Of a stretch of DNA of 64,000 nt, positions 45,309 through 55,342 are shown piece by piece. This stretch comes from JASHPR01 sp963808705. GTDB lineage: Bacteria; Actinomycetota; Actinomycetes; Streptosporangiales; Streptosporangiaceae. The stretch is from positions 68,262 through 132,261 of the forward strand of contig CAWEHB010000010.1 in the NCBI GenBank assembly GCA_963808705.1, given 5' to 3'. Below the pieces are notes generated by a model. The model saw nothing but the letters and a program-made list of their open reading frames with translations. It ran no database searches and was not told the origin of the DNA. The position numbers and the translations under genes were made by a program. Position 1 is the first letter of the stretch. Every line of letters begins with the position of its first letter.

Positions 45309-46110
45309 GAGCTTCGTGATGCTGTCAATCGACGTAGCGCGAGGACCGACCGCGGAAGGGTCCACGGTGAGCGATCTGCTGCGGCATGCACTCGGTGGCT
45401 GGCCGAGGTGATTGTCGATCTAGGACCGCGGCAGCCACGCAGCCGCCTCATGCTTGACCGGACGCGCCGTATGCGGCATGACAGCGCGTTCTCGATGCCA
45501 GCGGGCTACGCATAGTTATACAGAATGGCAGGCCAGGCGATAGGTCGGGCCTGGGATTGCTCGGACGTCAGTCAGGGACGAAATGCACCGGTACCGTCTG
45601 CCACTGCACCCGGTTTTGAGCCGACACCCGCCTGCGGGACAACGTTCACCCGCAACGTGGTGCCGTCGCGCACCGTCACCGGAAGGTCCCGCAGCACTTG
45701 ACACTGAATCCGCGGCGATCTCGTACGCACGCACCGGGGGGGTGCACAAGCCCGGGCAGCCGGCATAGCGCATACAATGCCGCCCCGGCCGGTGCCAGGG
45801 CCGGCCCAGCCGGGTCGCGCTCACCTGCCCGCGTCACCTCATCTTCCCTGGCCGGCCGGCGGGGGCTCCAACGGCCATGAGCACAGGGCCACCAGACGTT
45901 AAGACGCTAGCCATCCTCGAGCCGGCGCTCGTGACCGCGCCACCGTCTGCGAACGGCTGGCGGGCAATCTTCGGGGACAACGAGATCAGCTGCATTGCGA
46001 CGGAAACCCTTTCGTTGCCGTCGGTGATGGTGTAGACCGAGCGCGACGCGGCAATTAAGCCGGACCGGTCAGCGACTGGTGAGAGTGTAGTAGCCCAGGC
46101 GGGGGGGACC
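45309..46110. other. 800-base stretch without an intact gene
   Basis: On the minus strand at ~45590-45700 a short frame reads LPVTVRDGTTLRVNVV, which faintly recalls the N-terminal strand of CocE-type hydrolases. Nothing else is recognisable. It includes the upstream region of the sedolisin gene. Confidence 0.3.
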
Positions 46111-49100
46111 ATGATCAGAGAAAATAAGCTGGCGTGGGACGTCGGCTCATCGGCGTCACCTGCTTGGCGTGGTTCCCGCTCACCTGTCGCGCGGGCCACC
46201 CTGGCCGTCCTTCTTGCGGCCGCGTTCATGGCGGCCCGGCCGCTCGCCGCCGCCGGTGATGCGGCGGGGTCACCTGTCCCGCAGAACGTTACGGCCGCGC
46301 CGCGGATCCCGGCTGGGGCGAGAGTGACCGGCGCCGTGCCGGCCTCGACCACCCAGACCGCCGAGGTTGTGCTGCGGCCTCGCGACGAAGGGGCGCTGAC
46401 GGGCTTTATCGCGGCGGTGACGGACGGCCGGTCGCCGCTGTTTCACCACTATCTGCCGCAGGGGCAGTTCGCGAGCAGGTTCGGGCCAGCGCAGTCGACG
46501 ATCGTCGCGGTCAGGTCACAGCTTGAGGCGGATGGGCTGCAGGTTACCGGCGTGGCGGACGGGCTGGTGATCGATGTCAGGGCGTCGGCGAGCCAAATAG
46601 CGCGGGCGTTCGGGACCGGGCTTGAGCGGGTCAGGCTCGCGGACGGGTCGATCGGCCAGGCGACGACCGGCGCGGTCCGGCTGCCGTCCTCGATCGCCGG
46701 TGCGGTGGCTGCGGTCGTCGGCTTGAACAGCGTGGTGCGCCCGCGGCCGCTTGGACTTGTACGCGCAGCTGCCTCGATCCGGGAGGACCCGGCGGCGACA
46801 GCGCCGTCGTTCTCCCACCCCCCGGGTTCGCCGGCGGCGTGCGCCGACGCCCGGGCGGATGCGCAGGCGTTCGGGGGGCTGACCGATGATCAGATCGCGA
46901 ACGCCTACGGCGCGTTCGGTTTGTATGGGGCGGGTGACCTGGGCGCCGGTCAGCACATCGCGATCTACGAGCTCGAGCCGTTCCTGGCTTCTGACGTCAA
47001 GACGTTCGACACCTGCTACTTCGGCGCGGGCGCCGCGTCGCAGATGCAGAAGCGCTTGCGCGTGATCCCGGTCGACGGCGGCCAGCCCGCCGGCCCTGGG
47101 TCTGGTGAGTCGATCCTCGACGTCGAGGATGTCTCGGCGGTCGCGCCGGGCGCCAGCATCGACGTGTACGAGGGGCCGAGCCCCAGCGCGGACGGGGCCG
47201 TCTACGACCCGGTCGACCCCTACGCGGCGATCATCGGCGCCGACCGTGACCAGGTCGTGAGCACGAGCTGGGGGTTGTGCGAGCAGGCTGTGCAGCTGGG
47301 TCAGCCAGGCCTGCAGCAGGCTGAGAACGTGCTGTTTGAGCAGGCGGCCGCGCAGGGGCAGTCGATCTTCGCTGCGGCAGGGGATAACGGCAGCGACGAC
47401 TGCAACACGTTCGAGACCTCCAGCCCGGTGCCCGGCCAGAACCCGGTCTCGGTCGACGACCCGGGCAGCCAGCCGTACGTGGTGTCGGCCGGCGGCACGA
47501 CGATCGACGACGCGACCCAGCCGCCGCTGGAGCACGTGTGGAATGACGGAGCCGACGGGGGCGGGGGCGGCGGCGGGATCTCGATGTCGTGGCAGATGCC
47601 CGCCTGGCAGGCTGACGCGCGGGTGCCGGGAATCGTGCGGCCGGGCGCTGGCTATGCGCAATCGAATGCGGTCGAAAAGCAGTTCGGTTACCCGCAGAAC
47701 TTCTGCCAGGCGTACCTGAGCGGCGCGACGTCGGCCACGCCGTGCCGGACCGTGCCCGACGTATCGGCGCAGGCGGACGAGTACACCGGCGCGATCACGG
47801 TCTACAGCAGCAGTTTCGAAAGCGCCAGCACGCCCGACGGCTGGGGCACCATCGGCGGGACCTCGTCGGCGGCGCCGCTGTGGGCGGCGATGCTGGCGCT
47901 GGTGAACGCCTCGCCAACGTGCGCCGCGAAAGCCACCACCAGGGCCGGGGTGGGGTTCGCCAGCCCGCTGTTGTATGCGGTGGCATCGGACCCGGCGGCC
48001 TACCACGCGTCATTCACCGACATCACGGCCGGCAACAACGACATCTACGGGCTCGATGACGGCCAGGTGTTCCCGGCGACCCCGGGCTATGACCTCGCGT
48101 CCGGGCTGGGGTCGCCGCAGTTGACCGCGCCGGGCGACAAGGCCGGGCTGGCGTTCTATCTGTGCAGCTACGGCGGCGTGGCGAGCCTGCCGGCGGTGAC
48201 GAACCTGACCCCGCAGGTGCTGCCGACCGTCGGCGGGACGGTTCAGATCACCGGGTCAGGCTTCGAGACAGCGAACGGCGCAGACGTGGCGGGGATCCAG
48301 GTCGGGAGCTGGCAGGTCCTGGCGGGCGGGTTCACCGTCAACAGCAACACCTCGATCACGGCGACGTTCCCGCCGGCCGCCGACACGGTGCCGGCCAGCT
48401 CCCCGCGACCGCAGGACGGAGCAGGTCCGGCGTCAGTGATCGTCACGGTCAAGGCCGGGGAGTCGAGCGCGCCCGGCCCCAACTCGACCATCGAGTACGT
48501 CGATACCGCCGGCACCAGCGCGGTCCCGAGCATCACCGGCGTGATCCCCTATGGCGGGTCCGAGTCCGTGCCGGGCAAGGTGATCATCCTGGGATCGGGT
48601 TTCGCCGACGCCACCAGCGTCGCTTTCGGCGGCGTCGCCGCGAACGGCTTCACCGTGAACAGCCCTTACCGGATCACCGTGACCCCGCCCGCCTACTCCC
48701 CGCGCACGGCGTGCTCGCCGCTGCCCACTGGTGGTGTGTATGCCGGCGAGGATGCGGGGAACGACATCTGCCAGGTGCAGGTCCAGGTTACGAACATCCA
48801 CGGCAGCAGCGCCGTCGGCCGCATCCTCCCGCCGCTCGAAGGAGCGATCGCGCTCAACTCGATGGGCACTCTGGTGGCACCGCCTGGCTGTGGTTGCGAG
48901 ACGGAACCCGGCCCGACCGAGTTTGACTATGTCCCGGCGCCCGCCATCACATCGGTCTCCACCTCGACCGGGGATCCAGGGTCGCTCGCGAGCGAGGCCG
49001 GCGGGACGTTGATCACGGTCACCGGTAAGGGGTTCAACCCGCTGACCATCGAGTGGGCCGATTTCGGCGCGCCAGGACTGGAATCCTCGGTCGACACCGG

Positions 49101-49836
49101 CTACGCGTACCTGACCGGCACCGAGATGCAGATCGCCGCGCCGCCCGAGCCGCTCAGCATCGAGCCTGCGGCCATTCCGCTCTCGGTCCGCTCGCTAGCG
49201 GGCCAGTCGCCCGGGTCGTCCGTCGCGTACGCGGGCGTCCCGCAGGTGACCGCCGCGCTGAACACGGCGACCAGACGGAATGGCGCCGCCGACACCGGCG
49301 GCGCGCCGATGGCGATCAACGGGCGCGGCTTCGGCCAGGCAGTCGGGCCGCTCGAGTTCGTCGACACCAAAGCGCCGCAGATCTTCGCGACCCAGTACAC
49401 CTATGACGTCCGGAACGACTCGAGCATCAGCACCGAGTCAGTCGCCTCGAACCCCGGGCTTGACGACGTGGAGGTATGCAGCGTGACCGCTTGCTCGCTC
49501 AACCCTCCAGCGGACTACTTCTACCTGTACCCGCCGGGCAACCCGAAGGTCACCTCGGTCACCCCGGCGTCCGGCCGGGCCAGCGGCGGCACCAAGGTCA
49601 CTATCAGCGGCCAGAACCTCGGCTGCGTCACCGGGGTCTTCTTCGGCAAGCTAGCCGCCAAGAAATTCAGCAACGCCCAGGCGATTCTCGACTGCGGGTC
49701 GACCACCCTGGTCAGCGCCGTCTCTCCGCCCGGCAAGGCGGGCACGAAGGTAAAAGTGACCATCACCACGGTCGAGAGCGACTTCACCGGCTCCGGTCGC
49801 AGCAGCTCCACCGCGTTCTTTAGCTACCGGAAGTAG
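46111..49836 (+). CDS. Secreted sedolisin (S53) peptidase with pro-domain and C-terminal IPT/TIG domains
   Basis: 1241 residues. The signal region has a long basic lead-in and a hydrophobic core, ALAVLLAAAFMAARPLAAA-like. Residues ~60-220 are a pro-kumamolisin activation domain (GRSPLFHHYLPQGQFASRFGP, VVGLNSVVRP). The catalytic domain has Glu/Asp in GESILDVEDVSAVAPGA, the oxyanion Asp in FAAAGDNGSDDC and the Ser in GGTSSAAPLWAAM, followed by the calcium site region at the end (FTDITAGNND, GYDLASGLGSP). After ~residue 690 come several IPT/TIG immunoglobulin-like domains (VTNLTPQVLPTVGG, ITGVIPYGG, VTSVTPASGRASGGTKVTISG). Likely an extracellular acid protease, with the domains used for binding. 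Intact within an otherwise decayed island. Confidence 0.9.
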   Translation: MIRENKLAWDVGSSASPAWRGSRSPVARATLAVLLAAAFMAARPLAAAGDAAGSPVPQNVTAAPRIPAGARVTGAVPASTTQTAEVVLRPRDEGALTGFIAAVTDGRSPLFHHYLPQGQFASRFGPAQSTIVAVRSQLEADGLQVTGVADGLVIDVRASASQIARAFGTGLERVRLADGSIGQATTGAVRLPSSIAGAVAAVVGLNSVVRPRPLGLVRAAASIREDPAATAPSFSHPPGSPAACADARADAQAFGGLTDDQIANAYGAFGLYGAGDLGAGQHIAIYELEPFLASDVKTFDTCYFGAGAASQMQKRLRVIPVDGGQPAGPGSGESILDVEDVSAVAPGASIDVYEGPSPSADGAVYDPVDPYAAIIGADRDQVVSTSWGLCEQAVQLGQPGLQQAENVLFEQAAAQGQSIFAAAGDNGSDDCNTFETSSPVPGQNPVSVDDPGSQPYVVSAGGTTIDDATQPPLEHVWNDGADGGGGGGGISMSWQMPAWQADARVPGIVRPGAGYAQSNAVEKQFGYPQNFCQAYLSGATSATPCRTVPDVSAQADEYTGAITVYSSSFESASTPDGWGTIGGTSSAAPLWAAMLALVNASPTCAAKATTRAGVGFASPLLYAVASDPAAYHASFTDITAGNNDIYGLDDGQVFPATPGYDLASGLGSPQLTAPGDKAGLAFYLCSYGGVASLPAVTNLTPQVLPTVGGTVQITGSGFETANGADVAGIQVGSWQVLAGGFTVNSNTSITATFPPAADTVPASSPRPQDGAGPASVIVTVKAGESSAPGPNSTIEYVDTAGTSAVPSITGVIPYGGSESVPGKVIILGSGFADATSVAFGGVAANGFTVNSPYRITVTPPAYSPRTACSPLPTGGVYAGEDAGNDICQVQVQVTNIHGSSAVGRILPPLEGAIALNSMGTLVAPPGCGCETEPGPTEFDYVPAPAITSVSTSTGDPGSLASEAGGTLITVTGKGFNPLTIEWADFGAPGLESSVDTGYAYLTGTEMQIAAPPEPLSIEPAAIPLSVRSLAGQSPGSSVAYAGVPQVTAALNTATRRNGAADTGGAPMAINGRGFGQAVGPLEFVDTKAPQIFATQYTYDVRNDSSISTESVASNPGLDDVEVCSVTACSLNPPADYFYLYPPGNPKVTSVTPASGRASGGTKVTISGQNLGCVTGVFFGKLAAKKFSNAQAILDCGSTTLVSAVSPPGKAGTKVKVTITTVESDFTGSGRSSSTAFFSYRK

Positions 49837-50484
49837 TCTGCGCGGCAGACATTGCTCAGATGACGTGTCCACGACGCAGCAAAAAGCCCACAAATGCCTG
49901 CGTCACCTACGTAGTGGACAGCCTAACCACCGGTAGAGATCAGGCGGCAGTGTACGCGGCCGCCAGGGGGCGAGTCGACCACACTCCGTGTTCACTGTCA
50001 GGCGCGGACCAGCAGTCACAGGCAACGCGAGCTCTGCAACGATCGACTCGGTCGCGAGGAGCAGGTCGCCCTACTCGCCGAGCCCGGCCGACATGAGCCG
50101 TACCCGCTCGGCGTACCTCATCGCGGCAGATCCGGACGTTCATTGCACCAGTGGCGGCGCATAAGTATTCGGACTCGCCGGACGTTGTGGATGGCCGAAC
50201 CTTGATCATCGGATGCGCAGCAGACCGTGGGATGCGCCCACACCGTTAAAGGGGGCCAGTGTCGATCATGTGATGCGGTCTGCCGTACGCCAGAATGGTT
50301 GTCCTGGGGTCGGCTTGGACCGTCGTACACGCATACCAGATGAGGACGGATACTTCTCGATCAGTGACGGCCTGTAAAAAATGAGAAAGCTCGGTTCGAA
50401 TCGTGGCAGTTCATGTCGGAAAAGCGCAGGCCTGGCTAGCGGAGCGCTCGAACTCTCAGGGCTCAATACGCGACGGCATGTAGG
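49837..50484. other. 650-base stretch with no recognisable gene
   Basis: Lower GC than its surroundings in places and with frequent stops in all frames. I see no gene, RNA or mobile element end. Confidence 0.4.
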
Positions 50485-51366
50485 TCATGTCTTGCGTACG
50501 GCGCTGGTGAAGCCCGCGATGAACAGCGCTGCGAATGCCCACGCCAGTACCCGCAACACCCAGCCGACAGCGGTCAGCCAGGCCGCGGTTGCACTGGCCG
50601 GGTCTTTGGTCAGGTCGCAATCGGCCCGGGCGATGCTGGTGCCCACTGGCAGGTTGAGATCTAGTCCTACGCTGACCTGCTGAACCACCGTGCACGACCG
50701 GCCCGGGGTCGCCGTGTTGCTGGTTTGCGCCAGCGCGCCATGCGAGCCGAGCGTGACCGCGAGCACACAGGACACTGCCACCACCCCGGCGAGGTACCAC
50801 AACGCCCGCCACGGCTGGTAGCCGTAGCCGAGGGTGACCTTGGTGATCTTTCCCCACCAACGCTCCGGCCAGCTTGTGTCCGCGCGGGCGAGCTGGTCGT
50901 CGCGCTGGGCCATTAAGGTCTCGCGCACCCGGCGGTCGTCGCCCCGCTCCCGGTACCCGGCGGCCAGCTGCTGATAGGGCTGCGCTGCGTAGCGGGGGGT
51001 GCCATGTCGTAGCAGCTCCCGCCAGCCCTGGGCGGAGATCGGCCAGGGCACACCAGAGTAGGTCAGCCCATCCACCGCGAGCCGGTGAGATATGACCTTG
51101 TGCTCGGCCCCCGGCGGGGCGAACAGGAAGGCCCCGCCCACCCGGGCATCGGTCAGATCAACCGCTACCTTCTCACCTCCGCCGGTGGCCGTGAACCCGC
51201 CGGTAAGGTACAAGCCCCCGCCGACCTGCAGGCTGTAAGCGGCTAGCGCGGGACCGGAGTCGTTGCACAGCTCCGCGCCGGCGCAGTCGAGATGGCCGCG
51301 GATGTGGGCGCCGAGCCGAGCCGAGCCGGGCCAGGCCCAGGTCGCTCGTGACCTCCCCGCGCTCAT
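50485..51366 (-). pseudogene. 3' part of a pentapeptide-like-repeat membrane protein
   Basis: Reading from ARLGAHIRGHLDCAGAELCN, the product has beta-repeat-like segments (LQVGGGLYLTGGFTATG, DLTDARVGGAFLF), then a helical stretch with ETLMAQRDDQLARA, and two membrane segments. Streptomyces homologues annotated as membrane-associated oxidoreductases have this layout but start with many more repeats. The N-terminal repeats are missing, so it is probably truncated. No oxidoreductase motif is visible. Confidence 0.55.
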
Positions 51367-51687
51367 GTAAGGGACACCGGCGCCTGTGGATCCATCATGG
51401 GGCTGAGGTCCCGAGGGGTTGCATAGTCATCCCGGCTGGTCCGGGGGTGGCGTCGAGAAGCGCTCTGAGGAAGGTCTGCGCGGTCTTGCTCCGTTGTTCT
51501 GATTGCCACTCCTGGCCTGGCCACGGATGCCCCGGATGAGGAAGTGGGCTGGCCCGCCGAGGCCGGTCCCGGTTGCAGCACATGAGTGGGAGCCGCGGCT
51601 GGCCGTGTCTCCTTGGGACCGTGGCCTGATGGTGCCGCTCCTTGCGGGCGAGCCGGTGCATGCCGGTATGCGACGCGAGGAGGCGGG

Positions 51688-51945
51688 ATGAACCATCGGC
51701 GGCTGGGAGGCATCGACCTGGGCATCGCCACAGCTCAGACGGTGCGGGTGCTTGATGGCGAGGGGACCGTGGTGGCCAAGCGGAAGGCATGGCCTGTCAG
51801 GGATAGCCTTACTGCTGTTGAGACAGCGGCGCTGGGTGGCTGCCCGGCCGGCACCCAGCTGGAGGTGGTGATCGAGCCGGCCGGGCCGGCTTTCCGGAGG
51901 AGTACCCCGGTCAGCTTGCATGCATCGTGCATGCGTATCGGGTAG
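51688..51945 (+). pseudogene. N-terminal fragment of an IS110-family transposase
   Basis: MNHRRLGGIDLGIATAQTVRVLDGEGTVVAKRKAW and QLEVVIEPAG are the start of the DEDD RuvC-like domain of IS110-type transposases, with a proper start (GAGGAGGCGGG upstream). Homology ends at ~51897, and unrelated DNA with the next toxin-antitoxin operator follows. Confidence 0.7.
51918..51934. promoter_or_regulatory. Perfect palindrome GCATGCA-TCG-TGCATGC, antitoxin operator
   Basis: A 7-bp perfect dyad with a 3-base spacer, 20 bases upstream of the antitoxin ATG, beside a possible -10 (TAGGCTAGCTAT region). Typical of autoregulated VapB/FitA operators; function inferred from position. Confidence 0.65.
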
Positions 51946-51954
51946 GCTAGCTAT

Positions 51955-52185
51955 ATGGATACGACTGTTGTGCAGGTACGCGATGTCCCGGTCGAGGTGA
52001 TTGCCACGCTGAAGGCCCGGGCTGAGGCGCGCGGGCAGTCGCTGGCCGGCTACCTGCGCGATCTGCTCGCCCGCGAGGCGGAGGCGCTTCCCATCGAGGA
52101 TGTGATGGCGGGCATCGCGTCCCGCGATCCGGTCAGCTACACCATCGAGGAGTTGCGGTCGTTCGTCAGCGACGGCCGCCTGTGA
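51955..52185 (+). CDS. FitA/VapB-like antitoxin
   Basis: 76 residues: TTVVQVRDVPVEVIATLKARAEARGQSLAGYLRDLL is an RHH DNA-binding half, and the C-terminal DPVSYTIEELRSFVSDGRL binds the toxin in this family. Coupled to the toxin by a GTGA overlap. Own operator just upstream. Confidence 0.85.
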   Translation: MDTTVVQVRDVPVEVIATLKARAEARGQSLAGYLRDLLAREAEALPIEDVMAGIASRDPVSYTIEELRSFVSDGRL

Positions 52186-52583
52186 TCTACGTCGTTGACT
52201 GCTCGATCATTATCCGCCTGCTGGCCAGCCGGGAGGGCGATGACCTGCTACGCCAGCGGCTGGCCCGCACCGTCCATGCTCCGGCCCTGATCGATGCCGA
52301 GGTCTCCAGCGTCATCCGCAGCCTGGCGATCGCCAGCGCGCCGCGACGGATCACGGCTGCCCGGGCCGGCCAGATGCTGGCCGACTACGCGGGCCTGCGG
52401 ATTGTGCGTCATCCCATGCAGCCGTTGCAGGCACGAGTGTTCGAGCTGCGGCACAACCTCACCGCCTATGACGGCATGTACGTGGCGCTGGCCGAGGTAC
52501 TCCGGTTGCCCCTGCTGACCGATGATGGCAAGTTCGCCAGCGCGCCAGGACACCGCGCCGATATACACCACTACCCCGACTGA
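52182..52583 (+). CDS. PIN-domain toxin (VapC)
   Basis: 133 residues, GTG start overlapping the antitoxin stop. PIN residues are complete: Asp in IYVVDCSIIIRLL, Glu in ALIDAEVSSVIRSL, Asp in LTAYDGMYVALAEVL and Asp in LPLLTDDGKFA. Expected to be an RNase. Intact module in the island, possibly stabilising it. Confidence 0.88.
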   Translation: MIYVVDCSIIIRLLASREGDDLLRQRLARTVHAPALIDAEVSSVIRSLAIASAPRRITAARAGQMLADYAGLRIVRHPMQPLQARVFELRHNLTAYDGMYVALAEVLRLPLLTDDGKFASAPGHRADIHHYPD

Positions 52584-53044
52584 CCTGTCTCGGCCGCCAT
52601 GCCGAGTTCCGACCTGCCCGAGTCGGCTCGGCGGCGACCTGACCGTCATGGCGGTGGTCAAGTGCAGGGCCGGGGCAAGCTGCAGGCGCGTCGGCTGCTG
52701 CGGCGTAGCCGAGCTGACGCCGGGGGAGCACAGGTGAGACGACTGCCGATGCCTGCGTGGAGGCTGTCCTGGCGGTAATGGAGGTGGTCTGTCCGTCCGC
52801 AGTGCCGATCGACCCGGCGGTCAGCCGGTCATGCGCGGACGCGGGAATCGGCATCTGCTGGCGGGTGGAGATGGCTGGTGCCCCGAAGATCGTCGCTGGC
52901 TCTTGAGCCGCGGCCTGCACGTCACCTGCACCACGCCCCGGGGCCGCATTGCCCGGCCCTTCGCGGTCGACCTGAGACCCAGCTGACCTCGCCCGCTGCG
53001 CAACCCGAATCGGGGTCTGGCCACGTCCGGGCGGGCCTTTCGCG
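52584..53044. other. Gene-free debris
   Basis: Frames are broken throughout. The following fragment suggests this may be a decayed acetamidase/formamidase gene body, but I cannot match it reliably. Confidence 0.3.
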
Positions 53045-53191
53045 ATGCTGACCTGGCTGCAGGCCAGCTACGGAGTTGGCAAGGCAACGGCGCTGGCGTT
53101 GGCCAGCCCGGTGCTCGACCTGAGGGTCACGCAGGTGGCGAACCAGTCCTGGGGCGTTCATGCGCTGCTTCCGGCGGGCGCGATCAGCTGA
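53045..53191 (+). pseudogene. C-terminal fragment of acetamidase/formamidase
   Basis: The 48 residues beginning MLTWLQASYGVGKATALALA and continuing VLDLRVTQVANQSWGVHALLP resemble the conserved C-terminus of the FmdA/AmdA family. Nothing of the catalytic part remains in frame upstream. Confidence 0.5.
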
Positions 53192-53351
53192 CAGGAGGGG
53201 TCGTTCGGCACGGAACTGCCAGCGCGCCGACGGTCACGGCGCCGTCTGGTCCGCAGATAAGCGGGTTGACGTCGAGCGCCTCGATGTGCTTCCCGAGCTC
53301 GACGGCCAGCTCGGGCACCCACCGCGATGGCACGATCTCCGACGCGCTCAT
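53184..53351 (-). pseudogene. C-terminal fragment of an ADP-forming acyl-CoA synthetase-type protein
   Basis: The 55 residues include VPELAVELGKHIEALDVNPLI, CGPDGAVTVGALAV, which recalls the end of the ATP-grasp CoA-ligase family (ALDVNPL is typical). Convergent with, and overlapping, the acetamidase fragment by 8 bases. Confidence 0.45.
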
Positions 53352-53438
53352 TCCCGGCTCATCTCCTGCGTCCCCAGCCCTCCGGCTTCGATCATCGCAG
53401 CAGGTTCGCGGTGAAGGACAGCGCTACCGGCGGGCCGG

Positions 53439-55004
53439 TTAGCCGTAGTACTTCAGGTGCGGCCACAGCGTGTGCCAGCTGGCTACGGGGCCGGTGCAGA
53501 CGCCGATCTGAATATCGGTCCAGTCGTTCTGCACGTGGTAGGGCGGGTTGTAGGTGGCCAGCAGGCGGCAGCTAGCGAAGTAGGGCCGCAGTCGGCTGAG
53601 CGCGTCGACCACTAGTACCGTCCGGTCGGAGGCCTGCCCAGGTCCCCACATCCAGTAGGCGTTGTGGCTGGAGAGCACCGGCGGCAGGCGGTAGCCAGCG
53701 CCATAGACGGTAAGCGTGGCAGCTTCCGGGTAGTACCCGGTGAAGATCGAGGTGGGCGACTCACCGGCCCGCACGAGATCCGCGTCCTGCGCCGCGACCG
53801 CGCGCGTAAGCTGTGGCCAGCCGATGGAGTCTCCCACTGAGCTGTGCTGAGAAGATGTTGGCAAGGTATGCACGGCACTAACCGGCAGGATCGGCAGCAG
53901 GCCCGGCAGAGTCACCGCCATGCCCACGAGCGTCGCGGCGACCACCAGCCAGCGCCGCCATCGTGGCGCGCGAGCACGGGCGATCCAGCGCTCGGCCCCC
54001 AGCGCCCCGGCTGCCAGCACGGCCGGCGCGGTTCCGTCGGCGTAGTACACCTTGCCCGGTACCCAAGCCAGCACGTAAATCAGGATGAGCGTGGCGGCGA
54101 CGGCGATGAAGCGCAGCTCACGGGTCCGCCAGAGCACGACGAAGCCGGCGATGACCAGGGGTGCCACCAGCACTCCCAGGTAAAGCAACTGGGCCGGCAC
54201 GCCGCCGGCGTAATCGCCCGGGGAGGTGTTCTCCCGGTGCAGAGCGGCGGACATGACCAGCTGCGGCCACCCGTGCGTCGCCTGCCAGATGAGGTTCGGC
54301 GCCCAGATGACCGCGGCGATGCCGGCGCCGAGCCATGGCCACCGGGTCCGCAGCACGGGGCGGTGCTCGGGGACGAGGAGCCCGACAGCGAGGCCGATCA
54401 GCAGCAAGGCCACCAGGTTGTCGGCCTCGAGCCCGATACCGGCCGCGGCGCCCGCCGCAAGCCACCAGCGCGGCCGGTGCCGCAGCAGCGCCGTGCTGAC
54501 GCACACCAGGACCGCTGCCCAGGCGAGCAGGTCCAGCGGCGTGGTGTTGCCGACGTGCACGGCGCCGATGACCACGGGAGCGCACGCCGTGGTGAGGGCG
54601 GCGAGCACCCGGCCGAAGCGGCCCGCGCCGAACAGGGCAGCGAGCCGGGCCGCCATGATCACGATGACCCCGCCGGCCAGCGCCGGGATGATCCTGATGG
54701 CCGTCGGGCTGACGCCGAGTATGCCGGTGATCCGAGTCAGCAGCGGGGCCAGCGGTGGCTGGTCAACGTAGCCGAACGCGAGATGGTGCCCTGCGACGAT
54801 GAAGTACAGCTCGTCTTGCTGGAAGCCGTATCGGTCGCTCACTGCGAGCTCGACAGCCACGAATATCGCCGCGATCACCCACACCAGTGCCGGCACGCGA
54901 TCGGAGCGGGCCCCTGAGGGCAGCGGCGCCGGGCCGTCTTCGAGGACAGTCGTCTGAGGACCCTCGGCTTGCGGGTGGCCATCGATGCTGCCGGGCTGAT
55001 TCAT
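53439..55004 (-). CDS. GT39/ArnT-like membrane glycosyltransferase
   Basis: 521 residues with ~10 or more hydrophobic segments. RYGFQQDELYFIVAGHHLAFGYVDQPPLAPLL has the acidic DE motif of the first loop seen in PMT/ArnT-type (dolichol-phosphate mannosyl/arabinosyl) transferases, then GVSPTAIRIIPALAGG. The C-terminal soluble part has SSHNAYWMWGPG. These move a sugar from a lipid carrier to protein or glycan outside the cell. Acceptor unknown. Looks intact. Confidence 0.8.
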   Translation of the reverse strand: MNQPGSIDGHPQAEGPQTTVLEDGPAPLPSGARSDRVPALVWVIAAIFVAVELAVSDRYGFQQDELYFIVAGHHLAFGYVDQPPLAPLLTRITGILGVSPTAIRIIPALAGGVIVIMAARLAALFGAGRFGRVLAALTTACAPVVIGAVHVGNTTPLDLLAWAAVLVCVSTALLRHRPRWWLAAGAAAGIGLEADNLVALLLIGLAVGLLVPEHRPVLRTRWPWLGAGIAAVIWAPNLIWQATHGWPQLVMSAALHRENTSPGDYAGGVPAQLLYLGVLVAPLVIAGFVVLWRTRELRFIAVAATLILIYVLAWVPGKVYYADGTAPAVLAAGALGAERWIARARAPRWRRWLVVAATLVGMAVTLPGLLPILPVSAVHTLPTSSQHSSVGDSIGWPQLTRAVAAQDADLVRAGESPTSIFTGYYPEAATLTVYGAGYRLPPVLSSHNAYWMWGPGQASDRTVLVVDALSRLRPYFASCRLLATYNPPYHVQNDWTDIQIGVCTGPVASWHTLWPHLKYYG

Positions 55005-55342
55005 GGCGTGCCTCCTGCGGCATGTCCTGCCGGGGAATCCTCCAGCAGGGCGGCGGCCACCATCCGCCGTACCGCCCGCGCCCAGGCTCGCCTGAGTTCC
55101 ACCTGCGACCGGGTCTCGCCCGGCCGGTCGTGGCGGTGGAAGTTGGCGTTGTCTACATCATCAGCATGACAAGCGCCAATCCCAGCGCATAGGACGCCAG
55201 ACACGATGCCTGTCACCGGCGTGAGCGTGGTCTCGGTCCGGACCTCGGCATCTCCCTTGCCGTAGGTCTTCACTAGGTCGATGGCGCGTGCAGCGGGTGA
55301 CCCGGTGATGTTTTCCCTTGATGTTGCGGTGATCATTACCAT
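55001..55342 (-). pseudogene. 5' stub of an ABC transporter ATP-binding gene (MacB-like)
   Basis: The first ~36 residues, SPAARAIDLVKTYGKGDAEVRT, match the start of MacB/LolD-type ATPases. Walker A should follow within ~25 residues but is absent; the rest of the frame is unrelated. The start overlaps the end of the TetR gene by 7 bases, so a TetR-ABC operon was cut here. Confidence 0.6.
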
